Shown here: positions 45,201 to 52,720 of the stretch, piece after piece
Layout: each line of letters begins with the position of its first letter
Numbering within the stretch: position 1 is the stretch's first letter
Assembly: GCA_019914945.1 (NCBI GenBank)
Contig: CM034109.1
Coordinates: 2,480,001 to 2,544,000 of the forward strand
Length of the DNA stretch: 64,000 bases
DNA from: Typha latifolia
Lineage: Eukaryota > Streptophyta > Magnoliopsida > Poales > Typhaceae
Reading direction: 5' to 3'
Position numbers and translations under genes: made by a program
Notes under the pieces: generated by a model
Database searches by the model: none
Told to the model about the DNA's origin: nothing
Seen by the model: only the letters and a program-made list of their open reading frames with translations

Positions 45201-46925
45201 ATCTAATCATTTCAGAAACTGGCCGCTGTAATACAAAAGAAAAACAGAACAACAAATAATATCAACAGCATGTGCAGATAAAATTGTCACATAATTTATT
45301 TTCTTTACCTTAGAAGATTAACAAATCAAAATCATGTGAAACATTCATGGAAAAGTTACTGATTCTTGGCATTGATAGACAGTCAGTAGAATTCAAGTTT
45401 CAATTACAAGACCTAGGACAAGCAGATGTTTGACTGGATAACAAAAGAATTAAACTCCAGGTATCACGTCCTCTATACCGGAATGTAGATATACCTAATT
45501 TTCCCCCTTGCCTGTTAGTATATGCACCTAAACTTACGAGTTACGAGCATGAGCTAGTTCACGTGTCTGAATCTAATTTATCTTAGCTGATTGTAAAATC
45601 ACATACATATACTCTATAAATGCATAACATTGCTTGTTTGTTATTTGTATTGATCACATTGAATGTTGAGTTTCACCATCTTCCACCTTTTCCTTCTGTG
45701 CTAGTATTTTTCACTGAATAAATTCCTTGATCCTGACCAGTTCAGCTATTAGAAATTTAGAAGAACCTCAGTGTGCACCCTAAGGTTTTGTTTATATATT
45801 AGGAAAGTGTTATTCACCTGAACCGCTGCACAAGGAGAACCAATAACTGTCTTGATCATAAGGCAGATACATAAGCTAATACGATTTTTTTCTTTCATAA
45901 ATAATGATTTGCCCAGAGTTAATTAAAACCAAGTAACTTGCTAGTCTAATAACTCTGTGCACGGCATCAAGTAAATCTAAAGAGGACTGCTCTAGCTTCC
46001 CAAAACATCTTTAAACCCCCTTTACATGCCCTACTGTGCCGGTTTCTAGTGCAGCTGTAGCAAATATCGTTTTTCATCTCTGCCATGTCATAGGCCAAGG
46101 CATCTACAGTAGGATGGGATGAAGCTTTTCTGCACTTCCCAATCCAAAACCTTTGCAGTTCACGACAGCTGACACCACAGTTGGACAGCATAACTAACCC
46201 AAACTTTCAGAACCTGTCCATCATTTTTGTCCTTAGTGGTTTTCTTGGAATAAATGAATTGATAATCATTCACCAATCTTTGCCTCAAAAATCAAATCTT
46301 AGATCAACAATCCAAAATTCACGGCTTCCTAACCAAAAAAATTAAAAAAAAAATAAAACACCAATTTGCTTTCTGAATTAACGTTATCAGATCTTGTTAA
46401 TGTTTCTTTCACAAAAGAACTTTGTTCGTCCTTCAAATAATTGGTGACTCTCTTAATGTAATGGAATTAGTCATCATTCGCCATTTCCTCCCTAAGTCTT
46501 AATATTAGTTAGTCCTGCAAAAATCTTTGCCCTCAAAATTACATTTTTACGTCATCAATCCAAAATTGATGGCACCAATTTGCTTCAAAACAGGACCAAC
46601 ATCACCAATTCCTCTAAACTCGAAAAAACAAAGGAAAGAGAACCTTATAGACGCACTCGGAGAGAACCATGGAGCAGAGAACTTCTTGGAGATCAGCAAC
46701 GGACTCGACATTGACGGCGCTGCAGAGGTCTTGCAGCTTCCGGCGCCGGCGCTCGTACTCCTCCCTTAGCCGCCGCTCCTGCTCCCTCCGCCCGCCGCCA
46801 CCGATGACGATGCCCTTCCACGGCAGCCACTGCAACTTGGGAAGCGGCGGCGGATGCCATGCCGCACCAACCCTGGCTGCCTGATCTTTGATCCACGACT
46901 CCACCTGGCTCCGGAGGGATGCCAT
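21096..46925 (-). CDS. Class 3 lipase with C-terminal P-loop GTPase-like domain, 14 exons
   Basis: Fourteen exons joined at GT-AG sites give an uninterrupted 3,072-nt frame (1,023 residues plus stop). Exons, 5' to 3': 46925-46644, 45225-45116, 40201-40139, 40055-39866, 39737-39633, 39546-39416, 39231-38685, 34610-34545, 34450-34374, 27527-27246, 26633-26294, 26225-26073, 22023-21487, 21284-21096. An Arg/Glu-rich helical segment (about 45-66) precedes a lipase class 3 fold. That fold has the nucleophile elbow GHSLGGA (244-250, Ser246) and a probable catalytic Asp313 in EDLVPRI. A charged linker is followed by a Walker A P-loop GFEGSGKT (729-736), a TNKF motif (853-856) that could serve as the G4 guanine-binding element, and a Gly/Ala-rich hydrophobic C-terminus (about 995-1018). 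I recall similarly long plant class 3 lipases of about 1,000 residues (for example Arabidopsis At3g07400), unverified here. Lipase activity and nucleotide binding are inferred. The catalytic His could not be assigned. Confidence 0.93.
21487..22023 (-). CDS. Lipase gene exon 13, GTPase-like core
   Basis: 537 nt encoding DLHLEATRFKEELQ, the strand DLIILVHNLS, the strand and loop IPWIFAMTNKFSVS (possible G4 motif) and a helical region ending NEEVAFQ. Confidence 0.93.
23440..23700. repeat. Imperfect tandem duplication in intron 12
   Basis: Two copies about 155 bp apart share text such as CAAATTCATTCAAATTGAG and CAAATTTATTCAAATTGGG, followed by ATATGAACAT/ATAGGAACAT. Confidence 0.6.
23806..24182. 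mobile_element. MITE with about 50-bp inverted ends
   Basis: The left end reads ACAAATCACACCCTACAT. The right end, reverse complemented, reads ACAAATCAGACCCTATAT, and the match continues for about 50 bp with few differences. No coding sequence is present. Long inverted ends and short length suggest a Mutator-like MITE; the target duplication is not clear. Confidence 0.7.
24480..24895. repeat. Repeat ending in a GC-rich hairpin, copy 1
   Basis: It contains iterations of CACGGCACGG and ends with the perfect inverted repeat GAGGGGTGCC-GTGT-GGCACCCCTC at about 24857-24880. A related copy lies in the opposite orientation at 37290-37735 in intron 7 of the same gene. Confidence 0.6.
26073..26225 (-). 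CDS. Lipase gene exon 12, P-loop
   Basis: 153 nt. It starts GSGKTSLFRSILGQ, so the Walker A motif GFEGSGKT is split exactly by the 68-bp intron 11. It ends STGVNLQ. Confidence 0.94.
26294..26633 (-). CDS. Lipase gene exon 11, start of P-loop
   Basis: It completes the Trp codon (W-CSTAVESLPPPPPYSS) and ends RLLGFE, the first half of the Walker A motif. Confidence 0.93.
27246..27527 (-). CDS. Lipase gene exon 10
   Basis: It is reached across a 6,846-bp intron filled with transposons. It encodes IYDLCMSANVGPFMG, LGLAASDSVELG and VDIIGHGLHLCTLVQAQVNG. The donor GTACAT splits a Trp codon. Confidence 0.93.
28040..28640 (+). pseudogene. Gypsy gag fragment in intron 9
   Basis: The frame around 28070-28230 reads SASDYVSQLKEYMMRCNVI and CFWHGLSEDIRQKL, a gypsy capsid C-terminal segment. 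A CCHC knuckle follows (YYKCKQVGHVAMNCPTK) and is present twice through a tandem duplication. Confidence 0.75.
28381..28640 (+). repeat. 137-bp tandem duplication spanning a zinc knuckle
   Basis: The sequence starting GTCCGCTAAATGACAC at 28381 recurs at 28518 with only a few differences, covering the CCHC knuckle and the following 40 bp. Confidence 0.85.
28960..29640 (+). pseudogene. Gypsy integrase C-terminus and chromodomain fragment
   Basis: Damaged frames show the end of a gypsy integrase (LHQEITK, FQYKLQAYWRKHIK, then GIPYDYGISSTFNIADLV at 29180-29250). A chromodomain-like segment follows (YFLVQWRDYPDSDTMWI, about 29415-29470) with a stop after 29628. The polyprotein upstream of this tail is missing. 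Confidence 0.8.
29669..29818 (+). repeat. Candidate short LTR after the gypsy tail
   Basis: It begins TGTTGAGG directly after a purine-rich run (GAGGTAAGGAA), has a TATA-like GCTTATATAAAGG at 29735-29748, and could end CCAACA at 29818. The phrase TTTGTTGGTGGATTCCAACA recurs at about 29848, so the 3' limit is uncertain. Confidence 0.5.
30200..33376 (+). mobile_element. hAT transposon remnant
   Basis: Coding order on the + strand is BED zinc finger (30221-30390), transposase middle region and hAT C-terminal dimerisation region (32216-32520). The 3' end (33270-33373) is rich in CGATAC/GATCCCGAT subterminal motifs and ends GGAACCTTG. No matching 5' terminus (CAAGGTTCC) was found, so the 5' end is lost or diverged. 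It lies antisense in intron 9. Confidence 0.85.
30221..32807 (+). pseudogene. hAT transposase with BED finger, broken
   Basis: The start MAPKEKSYDTDIEW is followed by a BED-type finger with a stop inside its first Cys pair and another after HLARR. Later segments show the DUF659-type region (VTDNGANYKAAG near 31250) and CVAHCIDLMLEDIAKEPEI (31330-31390). TRFATHFLALKSIMRYKDDI follows (31498-31557), then the dimerisation block (PAKWWFIYGWE, RNWTTFSLIHTKTRNRL, 32290-32460). A gap at 31900-32215 may be a genuine intron (it ends TTTCAG). Multiple stops rule out function. Confidence 0.85.
33400..33790. repeat. Tandem AAATTACACTTAAGC repeat with hairpin
   Basis: The phrases AAATTACACTTAAGC and GACTATTATAGACACCACAT recur several times with variation. 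At the left is the inverted repeat AAGCCCGCAAAAC...GTTTTGTGGGCTT (33403-33431). No coding sequence. Confidence 0.65.
34374..34450 (-). CDS. Lipase gene exon 9
   Basis: 77 nt encoding VRSVITELKERFQSHSMKSY and five further residues. It ends two bases into a Lys codon before GTAAGA. Confidence 0.92.
34545..34610 (-). CDS. Lipase gene exon 8
   Basis: 66 nt encoding LYLLGDSIVKSLSDAEYSKM and two more residues. It is isolated from exon 7 by a 4,074-bp intron, and both splice sites are canonical. Confidence 0.92.
34690..35080. mobile_element. MITE-like element
   Basis: The left end (CCTGAATTATTGTCTATTTT) is roughly complementary to the right end (AAAATAGGCTCTAGTTCATG) in a way typical of plant MITEs. 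Flanking duplication not resolved. Confidence 0.5.
36644..36987. mobile_element. MITE with GGGTG(T/C)(G/A)TTTGTTT ends
   Basis: The left end GGGTGTGTTTGTTTTAAGGG and the reverse complement of the right end, GGGTGCATTTGTTTATGCG, match. Both continue into GGGAT/AGGGATTA motifs. About 344 bp, non-coding. Confidence 0.65.
37290..37735. repeat. Repeat ending in a GC-rich hairpin, copy 2
   Basis: Reverse-oriented relative of 24480-24895. It has the hairpin GAGGGGTGT...ACACCCCTC (37333-37356), the shared phrase CTCGTTGTCAAG next to it, and the GCACGTGCC/GGTTGGCACGG end near 37680-37725. Confidence 0.6.
37987..38255. repeat. Direct duplication in intron 7
   Basis: The roughly 68-bp phrase starting TTTTCCCTGTACTTATTTC at 37988 recurs at about 38188 with few differences, to CATAGTCAGCGAAAA. 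Confidence 0.8.
38685..39231 (-). CDS. Lipase gene exon 7, catalytic Asp and linker
   Basis: The longest exon (547 nt). It starts with YVHQKGWQSYF, contains EDLVPRILSPAYFHHYN with the likely catalytic Asp313, then a long charged, probably disordered linker. It ends YVPFGQ. Confidence 0.94.
39416..39546 (-). CDS. Lipase gene exon 6
   Basis: It encodes VAALSTLAILRLLASS and ITFSQPPVGNAALR, the strand-helix region after the nucleophile. The donor GTAGGT follows two bases of an Asp codon completed in exon 7. Confidence 0.93.
39633..39737 (-). CDS. Lipase gene exon 5, nucleophile elbow
   Basis: 105 nt, 35 codons. It ends in LVLCGHSLGGA, the serine hydrolase elbow of class 3 lipases. The Ser is residue 246 of the joined protein. 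Confidence 0.95.
39866..40055 (-). CDS. Lipase gene exon 4
   Basis: It encodes DVIADANILQGAIFHED, then an acidic and basic insert, ending KPAAHR. The preceding acceptor is TTTTGTAG and the donor GTATGC. Confidence 0.92.
40139..40201 (-). CDS. Lipase gene exon 3
   Basis: 63 nt, acceptor TTTGTAG, donor GTAAGC. It encodes YLLAEAGDTLYATFIGTKQY, the entry strand of the class 3 lipase fold. Confidence 0.93.
40649..40790. repeat. Short direct duplication in intron 2
   Basis: The phrase AGGGAGCTTCCACATGGTAC plus the following ATGCTACACATG occurs at 40649 and again at about 40741. Confidence 0.8.
41703..42080. mobile_element. MITE with TTATTTTAGGAATAATT ends
   Basis: The left end CCCATTTATTTTAGGAATAA and the reverse complement of the right end, GGCTTTTATTTTAGGAATAA, match. 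The left 20 bp are themselves duplicated (41705 and 41728). Non-coding. Confidence 0.65.
42840..44180. mobile_element. Non-autonomous hAT-related element
   Basis: The block 43940-44080 aligns with the 3' end of the intron-9 hAT (33225-33373). Both share the phrase TTTAAATAATATTTAGAATTTTA followed by TCCGATCCGA/TCCGATACGA, a gCGTATt stretch and GATCGCGAT/GATCCCGAT motifs. AGAACCTTG at 44170-44178 may be its terminus. No transposase is present. Confidence 0.5.
45116..45225 (-). CDS. Lipase gene exon 2
   Basis: Acceptor TTACAG, donor GTCAGT. It encodes RPVSEMIRYINKF and on to LDHVPH, ending two bases into an Arg codon. Confidence 0.92.
45226..46643 (-). other. Intron 1 of the lipase gene, gene-free
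   Basis: 1,418 bp of AT-rich sequence with canonical ends. A 74-codon Cys-containing frame (45967-46191, minus) has no recognisable domain and no splice support. Confidence 0.65.
46644..46925 (-). CDS. Lipase gene exon 1 (residues 1-94)
   Basis: It starts at the ATG at 46923-46925 (MASLRSQVESWIKDQ) and ends at codon AAG before the donor GTTCTC. It is GC-rich and encodes a Gly-rich patch followed by an Arg/Glu-rich helix. No signal peptide is evident. Confidence 0.92.
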
Positions 46926-47300
46926 CGTGAGAGAGATGCCAAGAGAAGACGAGAGAATAAAAACAGCAGATTTATGTTCTCACAAGCAAGCATATTCGCG
47001 GGGCCAATAGATCTGAAAGTGTGTTAGGGAAGCGGATTCGGATTTTGATTGGTTGCGGTAAGTTAGGGATCCACATTCATTTGCGATACAAAAACAATTT
47101 ATTTCTTTCCTAATTTTCTAGGGTTATTTGCACCGAAAACTCACTTAATTTTTAATTTGGTAGCCCAGGATTATTTTCAGTTCTCTTCCAACTTTGCCCT
47201 TCTCGTACTCGAGTATTGCTGCCCCGTTGCAGAGAGTGCAATTATTAACTTAAAATAAAAAAGTAATATTTTTATTATCTTCCGTCGTACTTGAAGAACG
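46926..47300. promoter_or_regulatory. Divergent promoter region
   Basis: Only about 400-500 bp separate the lipase ATG from what looks like the 5' end of a + strand transcript. CTAGGGTT motifs, which resemble the plant telo-box (AAACCCTA), occur at 47118-47125 and 47351-47359. Such motifs are common near transcription starts of housekeeping genes. Start sites are not determined. Confidence 0.5.
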
Positions 47301-48657
47301 AAAAAGGGTTTTGCTAGGGGATATCCATTGTAGCCATCGTCTTCTTCTACTCTAGGGTTTTCGCTTCATCGTGTCCCCCCTAGTAATCTCATCTAAGATT
47401 CACTCTAAAGGTATTCTTCATTACCGGTAAGCAAGCAAGATCTTTTGCTCCATTTTTTTCAACTAATAGCATTGAGGTTATTGTTTAAAATTTTTCTCTT
47501 AAATTATTATCGGAGGTCTTTGTTTTTGTCTGTATTCTGCAGTGAAGATTTTTTCTAGTTTATAAAGATTTGTGAGGCCATTTATTGAGAAAGCCTTCTT
47601 AATTTTGTAGGACCACCGTTTTTTAGTGAATATGAGAATATACAAATAGTTGTGATGTATTGTTGATGTTACTTTCTTAATTAAATTACCAAAGTTTATT
47701 TACAAAATTCATCCTTGTTATTTTCGTTTCGTAGTTTATTGACAAAAGTTAATTAGGTTCCGTAATTTATTAATAAAATTCGTCCTTAATGTTATGTTGT
47801 TACATAGGTTTCGCAATTTATTAATAAAATTCGTCCTTGTTATTATTTAGGTTTTGTAGTATTGACAAAATTCATCATTTTTATTTTGGTTTCGCAGTTT
47901 ATTAACAAAATTCGTCATTGCTGTTAATTAGGTTTCGCAGTCTATTGATAAAATTCGTCTTTGTTAATTAGGTTTTGTAGTTTATTGACAAACTTCATCC
48001 GTGTTAATATTTAGGTTTCACAATTTATTGACAAATTTTATCCCTATTATTATTTAAGTTTCGTAGTTTATTGACAAAAATCATCATTGTTGTTATTTAG
48101 GTTTTGCAGTTTAATGACAAAATTTGTCTTTATTGTTATTTAGGTTTCACAATTTATTGACAAAATTTGTTCTTGTTTTTATTTAGATTTCGCAGTTTAT
48201 TAACAATATACATCGTTGTTATTTTTAGTTCACAATTTATTGATAACGTTCATCCTTATTATTTTGGTTTTGAATTGTTATTTTGGTTTCATAATTTTTT
48301 AACAATATTTATGCTTGTTATTTGGATTTTAATTAGCAAAATTAGACGTATATTTTGTGTGTTGTACACTTAAATACCTGCTGGATGTCTAAAATATTAT
48401 GTTCTTAAAACTTCTGCAGATAATTTGAATAAATATAATGGCAAAAACTAAGAAGAGAGATTCCACTAATCGTAATGAATTAAAAAAACTCCAATTAAGT
48501 GAGACACTTCTATCAAAGAGGAAGAGAGATTCAACTAATCACGGTGAATTGAAAAAACTTCAATCAAGTCAAACCCTTCTATCAAAATGAAAGAGGGACT
48601 CTGATGATAATTTTCAAACCAGTCAAACCCCTTCATCAAAAAAGAAGATTGATAAGA
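47300..48657 (+). pseudogene. Divergent gene of unknown function, cut by G4
   Basis: A probable untranslated exon (about 47300-47426, with CTAGGGTTTTCGCTTCATCG) ends at the donor GTAAGC. A 993-bp intron ends at TTCTGCAG (48419). The ATG at 48438 opens a Lys-rich frame in which a roughly 26-residue unit (KRDSTN..ELKKLQ.S.TLLSK) is repeated, partly a third time. An in-frame TGA lies at 48588-48590, and the LTR of G4 starts at 48658, so the gene is broken. I recognise no family. The basic repeats would suit a nuclear protein, but that is speculation. Confidence 0.45.
47690..48330 (+). repeat. Minisatellite inside the intron of the divergent gene
   Basis: About fourteen degenerate units of 40-48 bp follow the pattern TTTATTGACAAAATTCGTCC, TTGTTATTATTTAGGTTTCG and CAG. 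Each unit carries TTTAG/GTTTCGCAG, a good plant 3' splice-site look-alike. Confidence 0.8.
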
Positions 48658-48782
48658 TGATACACTTAGTTAGGGTTGATACGATTCGATCCATATTGGC
48701 TCCACGCGTGACATTGGGTTCATGGGATTGAGCATATTTATCTAGTTAAGTAAGTAGAATCAATAAAATCTATTTTTGCCAG

Positions 48783-48965
48783 GGTGCGTTTGAACGCAAA
48801 GACCGCGTTCGAACGGGGTGGTCGAACGCCTGCATCACATTCGCATCAATAGAGGACGGAATTAGCACATTCGAACACGGCCGTTCGAATGCCTGCATCA
48901 CGTTCGCATTGATAGAGAATGGAAATTCTACGTTTGAACGCAATCGGGCATGTTCGAACGCACCG
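48783..48965 (+). repeat. GTTCGAAC cluster in the G4 LTR
   Basis: At least six copies or one-mismatch variants of GTTCGAAC/GTTTGAAC, mostly preceded by GC and followed by G, interleaved with GCCTGCATCAC(A/G)TTCGCAT. The last lies about 90 bp upstream of the TATA box. Confidence 0.85.
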
Positions 48966-49047
48966 CGGCGAAAGTAGGGGTTAAGTTAGGGATTGTTAGG
49001 GTTGTTTGGAGTGTTTTTATGTTAATTAAGGAGTCCTTAGGGTGAGC

Positions 49048-49062
49048 CTATATATATATATG
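49048..49062 (+). promoter_or_regulatory. G4 LTR TATA box
   Basis: CCTATATATATATATG, about 290 bp before the LTR end, a plausible R-region promoter. Confidence 0.6.
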
Positions 49063-49342
49063 CAGAAAACCCTAATTGAGATCTTATCTTATTATTGGAA
49101 TTGGCTTTAGCCTTATCTTCTTCTCTCTTGACTCTAGCCATTGGCACCCTCTCCCACCTCCCTTCTTTCACTGCCCAAGTCTTTGGTCAGCTTCTTCCAG
49201 TCTCTAACCTGCCTATTCTACAACACTTCTCCCCCTTCACATCACGAACTAACCCTATCATCCATATAGCCATTGGAGGGCTATCAAGCTAGGATTTAAG
49301 TTTTAGAACTATTGCAAATCGGATTAGGCTTGTTCGTAACAA

Positions 49343-49355
49343 CTGGTATTAGAGC
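49343..49355 (+). other. G4 primer-binding site
   Basis: CTGGTATTAGAGC directly after the LTR is a two-mismatch form of the tRNA-Met site. It is a single unit. Confidence 0.8.
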
Positions 49356-49379
49356 TAACCTTCCTCGGACCACTATAGC

Positions 49380-50586
49380 TACCACAAGATCTAACGTGGC
49401 TAAGCAAGTAAGTGATCAAGGCGTGGAGACGGACCGCATGGCTATGTCAAAATCTCCATCCCCTTAGAGTTCTCGAGGATGGGCAAAAAGCCCGCCTGAT
49501 CTCGTGCAAACCCTAGCGCTTATGGCACAAACATTGTTGGAGATCAAAGCCACCCTTGCTGATAGGAATGAATACCCTCAAAGGCGTACCCCTGAGCGTC
49601 ATCGAAAACATGAAGAACCCTTTTTACTTAGAGAGGGAAACCAACGAGGACCGATCCTGGAGGCACCTTGGAGACAATGCGACGAGCCGCACGAACGCCG
49701 CACCGACTTACCTCTCTTTCACCCGAGGGAACCTATGGCCCCACACCCAGAGGAGGAGCCTTGGGATGAGTGGAAGGAACTCCCTCATCAGCCAAGGGCC
49801 CAACAACAAGAGTCACTTTGTCGAGGACGTGAGAACGGGCGCGACCAAATGCTACAACCCCACACCGTTCGAATTGATTTCCCTAAATTCAGCGTTGGGG
49901 ACTCGTTGGATTGGATTTATAGGGTGGAACAATTCTTCACATATCAAGGGACACCTAATCATCAAAAGGTGTTATTGTCCTCATTCCGCCTTGAATATGT
50001 AGCGGTGAGGTGGTATCAAGCAACACATCGCGCGCGACCCTTTGCCACTTGGGAGGAGTTTGCCGACGCGCTTTGTGTGCATTTTGGACCATCGGACTAT
50101 GCGGACTTCCAAGCTACCTTGAAAAAACTAAACCAAGAGACTTTTGTTAGAACCTATCAAGAGGAGTTTGAAAGAATCAGCAATAGAATCCATGGGTGGT
50201 CAGACTAGGCCTTTAAAAGTACTTTCATCTCCGGGCTTCGTCGTGATATCCAAGCAAAAGTTAAGGCTACCCATCCTGCATCCTTACTAGAGGCCTTCTC
50301 ATTGGCTCAAAATGATAGAAGAAAAGGATAAAGGAATTGAAGGCTACTCACCGCCCCAATTGGAGCGTTACAGACCCGTGTGTTAACACCAGACCGTCGG
50401 TCTTAGGAGTGGCACGTTCGGGTGGGCTTGGCCAAACCCTCCATGGACAGGCCCTGACTCTAGGGGACAGCCAAGGGTGACAGGGCGATGCCTCACACCA
50501 GCAGAGATTGAAGATCGGTGTTCAAAGGGCTTATGCTTCTATTGCGACGAGTGCTTCACACCAGGCCACAAATATGCCAAAACCCT
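49380..50586 (+). pseudogene. G4 gag, truncated
   Basis: The main frame 49504-50208 includes the gypsy capsid (RIDFPKFSVGDSLDWIYRVE, VRWYQATHRARPF, TYQEEFERISNRIHGWSD). It stops at 50206-50208. Capsid continues in frame beyond the stop (FISGLRRDIQAKVKA). A zinc knuckle starts (LCFYCDECFTPGHK) at 50530-50570 but is cut at about 50586. Confidence 0.88.
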
Positions 50587-50894
50587 AAACAATACAATTT
50601 CATCGACCGCGTTTGAACGCGCCCGACCGCGTTCGAACTTATTGAGTTCGCTCTTCTCTGGATTTGCGAATATGATGCAGACATTCACAGTGTATTCAAA
50701 CAGGGCGTTCGAACGCACATTGCACACTCTCACAACTCGTTCACAACCGCGTTTGAACTCACTCCACCCGTGTTCGAACACGCGACTTACATAAAATTTA
50801 TTTTCTTGGAAATTAAACATTAAAATAAGAAACAAAGACACTCCTAAAGTGAATCCATGCTCCAGATGACATCGGTGAAGTCCGAATCGTATCA
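50587..50894 (-). repeat. Family B LTR fragment
   Basis: The minus strand starts TGATACGATTCGGACTTC at 50894. It carries several GTTCGAAC/GTTTGAAC motifs (50605-50785) and stops at the junction with the + strand G4 gag. It starts directly after RT-region sequence, as if an element had integrated there. Confidence 0.78.
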
Positions 50895-51117
50895 CTCTCC
50901 TCGATAGCAACTCTTGTGGCTCCTCAAACAGTCCAAAAAAGTTATCTAATAAATTAGACAATTCAATAGTAATATCTGAACTCATTTGAGGCTCATCTCC
51001 TGCTGATCCTAACTGAAAAAATAGGTCAAATTATATGCACAAGACAGCCCCACCATAGGCTGCAGGTGAAAATCGAACACAATCAAGCCACGCATTTTTG
51101 TTTCCTTGTTTATATTT
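50895..51117 (-). pseudogene. Gypsy pol spacer and RT-start fragment between two LTR pieces
   Basis: The minus strand reads GDEPQMSSDITIELSNLLDN and LFEEPQELLSRR, equivalent to 1090-1205 in G1. The upstream spacer resembles G1 965-1090. It is fused to truncated LTR sequence at 51118 and to an LTR start at 50894. Confidence 0.8.
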
Positions 51118-51299
51118 CACACTCTCACAACCCATTCACAACCGCGTTCACAACCGCGTTCGAACTCACTCCACCTACATTCGAACGCGACTTACAGAAA
51201 ACTTATTTCCTTAAAAATTAAACATTAAAATAAGAAACAAAGACACTCCTAACGTGAATCCATGCTCGAGACTACATCGGTGAAGTCCAAATCGTATCA
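51118..51299 (-). repeat. Truncated 3' LTR of G3
   Basis: The minus strand starts TGATACGATTTGGACTTC at 51299, directly after the G3 polyprotein end. It breaks off within GGTTGTGAGAGTGT, which also occurs inside the LTR piece at 50728-50742. Confidence 0.8.
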
Positions 51300-51326
51300 A
51301 TCCACCACGCTTCCGCAACCTTGTCC

Positions 51327-52720
51327 TTAAGGTTTGAAATTTGGGAAGCGATCTTTGAACTCTGACTCAAGATCCTCCATGGTATGATCTTCTGCATTGG
51401 TTCCCCACATATCTAAAAATAGAGGAAATGTTGGTGCTGAAAAAGAGGCAAACTCACTTGTGTCCGGTTGGCGCAAAAGGGCATCGGCCGCTCGATTCTC
51501 GATCCCCTTTTTGTAGACTAATTCGTAATCATACCCAAGGAGTTTCGTGACCCACTGTTGTTGGGCTGGGGTGTGCACATGTTGCTCCATGAAGTAGGGT
51601 AAGCTACGCTGGTCCGTGCGGATAGTAAACCATTGGCCAATCAAGTAGGGTCGCCATTTGGTGACGGCGTGGAGAATTGCTAGCATTTCGCGCTTGTAGA
51701 TGGATAGCTGTCGCGACTGGTTTGACAATGCCTTGCTCATATATGCCATGGGTCTGCCCTCTTGCATCAAAACTGCTCCAATGCCCTCACCCGAAGCGTC
51801 GCATTCCACCACAAAGGGCTTGCTGAAATTCGGTAGTGCTAGAACCGGAGCGATAGCCATAGCTGTCTTCAAGGCTTTGAAGGCCTCTGTCACTTTGCCC
51901 GTCCATTGAAACCCACCTTTTTTGAGTAAGGAGGTCAGCGGGGCAGCAATTTTACCGTAGTTGGCAATGAATCGCCGGTAGTACCCCGTTAACCTAAGGA
52001 ATCCCCTCAATTCTCGCTAATTAGTAGGAATCGGTCAGTCCACCATATTCTTGATCTTGCTTGGATCTGCTTCCACTCCTCTTGCTGAGATTATGTGCCC
52101 CAAGTACTCCACTTCTGGCTCTCCCCAAAGACACTAGCTCATCTTGACTTTTAACTAGTTTTGTCGCAAGATATTTAATACCTCCTACACATGCCGTAAG
52201 TGTTTGCTCCAATTCCTGCTATACACTAGAATATCGTCAAAGAAGACGAGCATGTACTGACGCAAGAGTGGGCGGAAAAGGTCATTCATCAGCCCTTGGA
52301 AGGTGGACGGTGCATTGGTGAGCCCAAACGGCATGACTCAGAACTCATAGTGGCCATCGTGAGTTCGGAACGCCGTTTTATGCACATCTTCCGGGTCGAC
52401 GCGGATTTGATGGTACCCCACTCTTAAGTCAAGTTTGCTGAAGTAAGTCGACCCTGTGAGTTCATCCAGCAACTCCTCGATAGTAATGGCATTCAAGGCT
52501 TGGTAGTCGATGCAAAACCGCCAACTCCCGTCTTTCTTTCGAACCAGCAGCACCGGCGATGAGTAGGCACTTCTACTCGGTTGAATAATCCCTTGCTCGA
52601 GCATTTCCACCACCAATCTACTGATCTCTTCCTTCTGGACATGCGGGTATCGATAGGGCCAAACATTTGCTTGTTCAGCCCCTGGAATGATCTAGATGCG
52701 ATGGTCATGCCGACGGGACG
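51327..52720 (-). pseudogene. G3 reverse transcriptase and RNase H
   Basis: RT reads [37 protein letters not shown], a stop, [14 protein letters not shown] and [10 protein letters not shown] (about 52225-52250). The segment between ALNAIT and IEELLDEL lacks the nine residues VKDRYPIPI seen in G1 and G2. RNase H is open (52010-51450: FVVECDASGEGIGAVL, GQWFTIRTDQRSLPY, AADALLRQP). The frame runs directly into the C-terminal tail MEDLESEFKDRFPNFKP and stops near 51327. Confidence 0.92.

Larger units (their letters stand above)
48658..49341 (+). repeat. G4 5' LTR
   Basis: It starts TGATACACTTAGTTAGGG and ends GTAACA directly before the primer site, 684 bp. It contains a GTTCGAAC-type cluster at 48783-48965 and a TATA box at 49048-49062. 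Confidence 0.82.
48658..50586 (+). mobile_element. Ty3/gypsy element G4: 5' LTR and gag only
   Basis: LTR, primer site and gag are in order on the + strand. The element ends inside the zinc knuckle at about 50586, where sequence of opposite orientation begins. No pol or 3' LTR. Confidence 0.88.

Noticed and set aside
45967..46191. 74-residue Cys-containing minus frame in intron 1
   Set aside because: No recognisable family, no splice or start context, and it would add stops if included in the lipase transcript.
46614..46884. Frames antisense to, or shifted from, lipase exon 1
   Set aside because: Shadows of the GC-rich exon 1; only the frame from 46925 joins the other exons.
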